64,000 nucleotides of DNA, from positions 1 through 64,000 of the forward strand of contig JAIPMN010000182.1 in assembly GCA_020650975.1 (NCBI GenBank), given 5' to 3'. The notes beneath the pieces were generated by a model that was given only the letters and a program-made list of their open reading frames with translations, was not told the DNA's origin and searched no databases. This DNA comes from Apostichopus californicus. Its lineage: Eukaryota; Echinodermata; Holothuroidea; Aspidochirotida; Stichopodidae. The translations under genes and the position numbers were made by a program. Position 1 is the first letter of the stretch. Each line of letters opens with the position of its first letter. Positions 62,901-64,000 of the stretch are shown piece by piece.

Positions 62901-64000
62901 ATCACATGAGAGACACAGGAGACTGGCTGGTGGTACCATCATTTGGTGGTACCGTCATGAGGTGGTACCTGTCATTTGGAAAAACCTTTGATATTTCTCT
63001 TCTCAATGTCTCAAACAGAAGTCAAGCATTTCTCTCGTAGAGAGCTTCGCAACCACTGAAAGGTCACAAAGTAATCCTTTAACCATTACTTGAAAGCATC
63101 ATGGCAAGCATTAAAATTTGATGAAACAGATGGTGCTTGCGGCATGTTTCTGTTGGAAAAGTCACCAACAGGATTGCTTACGACAAGACCCGCTCATCAA
63201 TCAAATGTACTGTCAACGATTTAAGGACACTTTTGTACATATCTGTCTCGTGTTAATTTCGGACTGGGTAAAGGAATATCTTTCACTACTTTTCCATTCA
63301 AACAACATCCCACGTCAGTTCTGTCTGTAAAGTTCCATTACTCATAAACTGTTAATGAGTGATGTGGGTGTTATGAAAATACCTCTCAAATCTTGAAACC
63401 AAAACAAAAAGAGACCTCAGAACCTCGCCCCCCACTCTTCCCGACCCACAATGATAATAACGAACATGTTGATATACAAAACTTGATTTAAACACATGCA
63501 CACACACAAAAAGACAGTGAAAGCAGCATTTTATGGGGTACTCAATCTGGTAAATTTTTATGTCATTTCCAACATCTCTAGCAGGACTTCAAACATTTAA
63601 TACCACAAATTGCAGATGGGGGGAGGGGGGGGGGGAGAGTTGGGGTGACCTTACCTGATATCAGGTCCTATTCCAAGGAAGGATAGGAATCGAATCCTGT
63701 TCTCTGTAATAACTTCTTTGGTCTGTAATAAAAAAAAACAATCAAATTATAAAAAAAAGGGATTTAAATTTGTTTTATTTCGTTTTGAAAATGCTGGAAT
63801 GAGAATTGAGAGCAAGTATAATGATACAAATAGAACACATTAGATTGCCTCATCTTTCTATTAGATAACCTGACACTGCCCCTGAGTAAACAGCAAAAGT
63901 GGGTGTGTAATGTAAGGAAGGAGGAATTTTAGGGTTAATCTATCAACTTTAACCTGGTTTAATTTAGAATCACTTACCCTGACAGATGTAACGGTAACAG
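59819..64000 (-). CDS. APBB (Fe65) family adaptor, last five coding exons, partial
   Basis: Exons (minus): 64000-63978 (partial), 63722-63655, 62107-61999, 60843-60772, 59914-59819, all GT-AG with agreeing phases, giving about 121 C-terminal residues. They read VTVTSVR, then NRIRFLSFLGIGPDIRQFGY, GKNKFQCHVFCCEHSAGG, AIEAACKLRYQKCLDARPK and finally LKSGVQSLFSRF before the stop. This matches the second PTB domain of Fe65 proteins (RVRFLSF, CHVFWCEPNAG, AVQAACMLRYQKCLDAR, VRRGVQSLW in vertebrate APBB1/2), which binds the NPTY motif of APP-family tails. The upstream part (WW, PTB1) should lie right of the window. Which vertebrate paralogue it equals cannot be told; invertebrates usually have one gene. 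Confidence 0.88.
60772..60843 (-). CDS. APBB exon, end of PTB2 helix
   Basis: Encodes LRYQKCLDARPKNN and a short linker ending CGDGK. LRYQKCLDAR is almost invariant in Fe65 proteins. Phase 0 both sides. Confidence 0.88.
61001..61374. mobile_element. hAT-type MITE, 374 bp, with 8-bp target duplication
   Basis: Ends CAGTGGCAGAGC and (inverted) CAGTGGCGGAGC, flanked by the 8-bp duplication CTTACACT at 60993-61000 and 61375-61382. Its interior shares ACTATCTAAGCGGAGCGCCA and GGTTGGCGCGGAGCGTAC with the element at 53850, so both belong to one family although TIRs differ. It lies in the APBB intron between the exons at 62107-61999 and 60843-60772. Confidence 0.88.
61999..62107 (-). CDS. APBB exon, PTB2 core
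   Basis: Encodes QFGYIMCVGKNKFQCHVFCC, then EHSAGGLAKAIEAACK: the CHVF strand and the start of the C-terminal helix that contacts the ligand. Donor GTAAG. Confidence 0.88.
62925..62978. repeat. short tandem repeat, GGTGGTACC x3
   Basis: TGGTGGTACCATCATT-type units of 16-18 bases repeat three times in the APBB intron. Each includes a KpnI-like GGTACC palindrome. Confidence 0.7.
63655..63722 (-). CDS. APBB exon, PTB2 strand RIRFLSF
   Basis: Encodes TKEVITENRIRFLSFLGIGP after TTTTATTACAG. It ends in a split Arg codon (AG/A). Confidence 0.85.
63978..64000 (-). CDS. APBB exon, cut by the window edge
   Basis: The frame ending VTVTSVR before donor GTAAGTG fits the ATVTVI strand of Fe65 PTB2. Confidence 0.6.

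Noticed and set aside
1-64000. Retrovirus-like or other virus-derived elements
   Set aside because: No paired long terminal repeats, reverse transcriptase, integrase or capsid-like frames were seen by eye anywhere in the window.

Overview
The window looks like nuclear DNA from an invertebrate deuterostome. Its genes are split by GT-AG introns, and the long AT-rich introns and intergenic stretches are full of microsatellites, minisatellites, G- and C-runs and short transposons. Repeat style and protein similarity suggest an echinoderm, perhaps a sea cucumber, but this is inference and no species-diagnostic locus is present. There are two 10-N assembly gaps, at 13769-13778 and 25098-25107.

Four protein genes can be supported. 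(1) 2466-4064 (+): an uninterrupted CDS for a vasorin-like single-pass receptor with signal peptide, LRRs, EGF, FN3 and a transmembrane segment. (2) 23229 down to 14286 (-): eight exons of GLYR1 (NPAC/NDF), with PWWP domain, AT-hook and the first part of the beta-hydroxyacid-dehydrogenase fold. The rest of that domain was not found by eye before the gap or beyond it. (3) 30465-47016 (+): an NSUN7 homologue in eleven coding exons, about 725 residues, with consistent splice phases throughout. Both family catalytic cysteine motifs have lost their cysteine. (4) 64000 down to 59819 (-): the last five coding exons of an APBB/Fe65 family adaptor, covering most of its second PTB domain and the C-terminal tail; the gene continues beyond the right edge.

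Layout: 1-2401 holds a 71-80 bp minisatellite and a dispersed repeat. The vasorin-like gene follows. From 4065 to about 14285 no gene is recognised, only several satellite arrays and the first gap. GLYR1 fills 14.3-23.2 kb and is divergently arranged with NSUN7 across about 7.2 kb that contains the second gap, a 10-bp repeat array and a CTCF-like motif. NSUN7 fills 30.2-47 kb. The span 47.0-59.8 kb has no recognised gene but carries minisatellites, a fold-back repeat and a hAT-type MITE. A second, related MITE lies in an APBB intron.

The four genes have unrelated roles (cell-surface signalling, chromatin, RNA methyltransferase family, APP adaptor) and I see no shared pathway. I found no CRISPR array, operon, integrated virus or retrovirus-like element. 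I also do not claim a new multi-gene system. The most informative points are the apparently dead NSUN7 active site, the GLYR1 gene broken at an assembly gap, and the pair of hAT MITEs with intact 8-bp target duplications.
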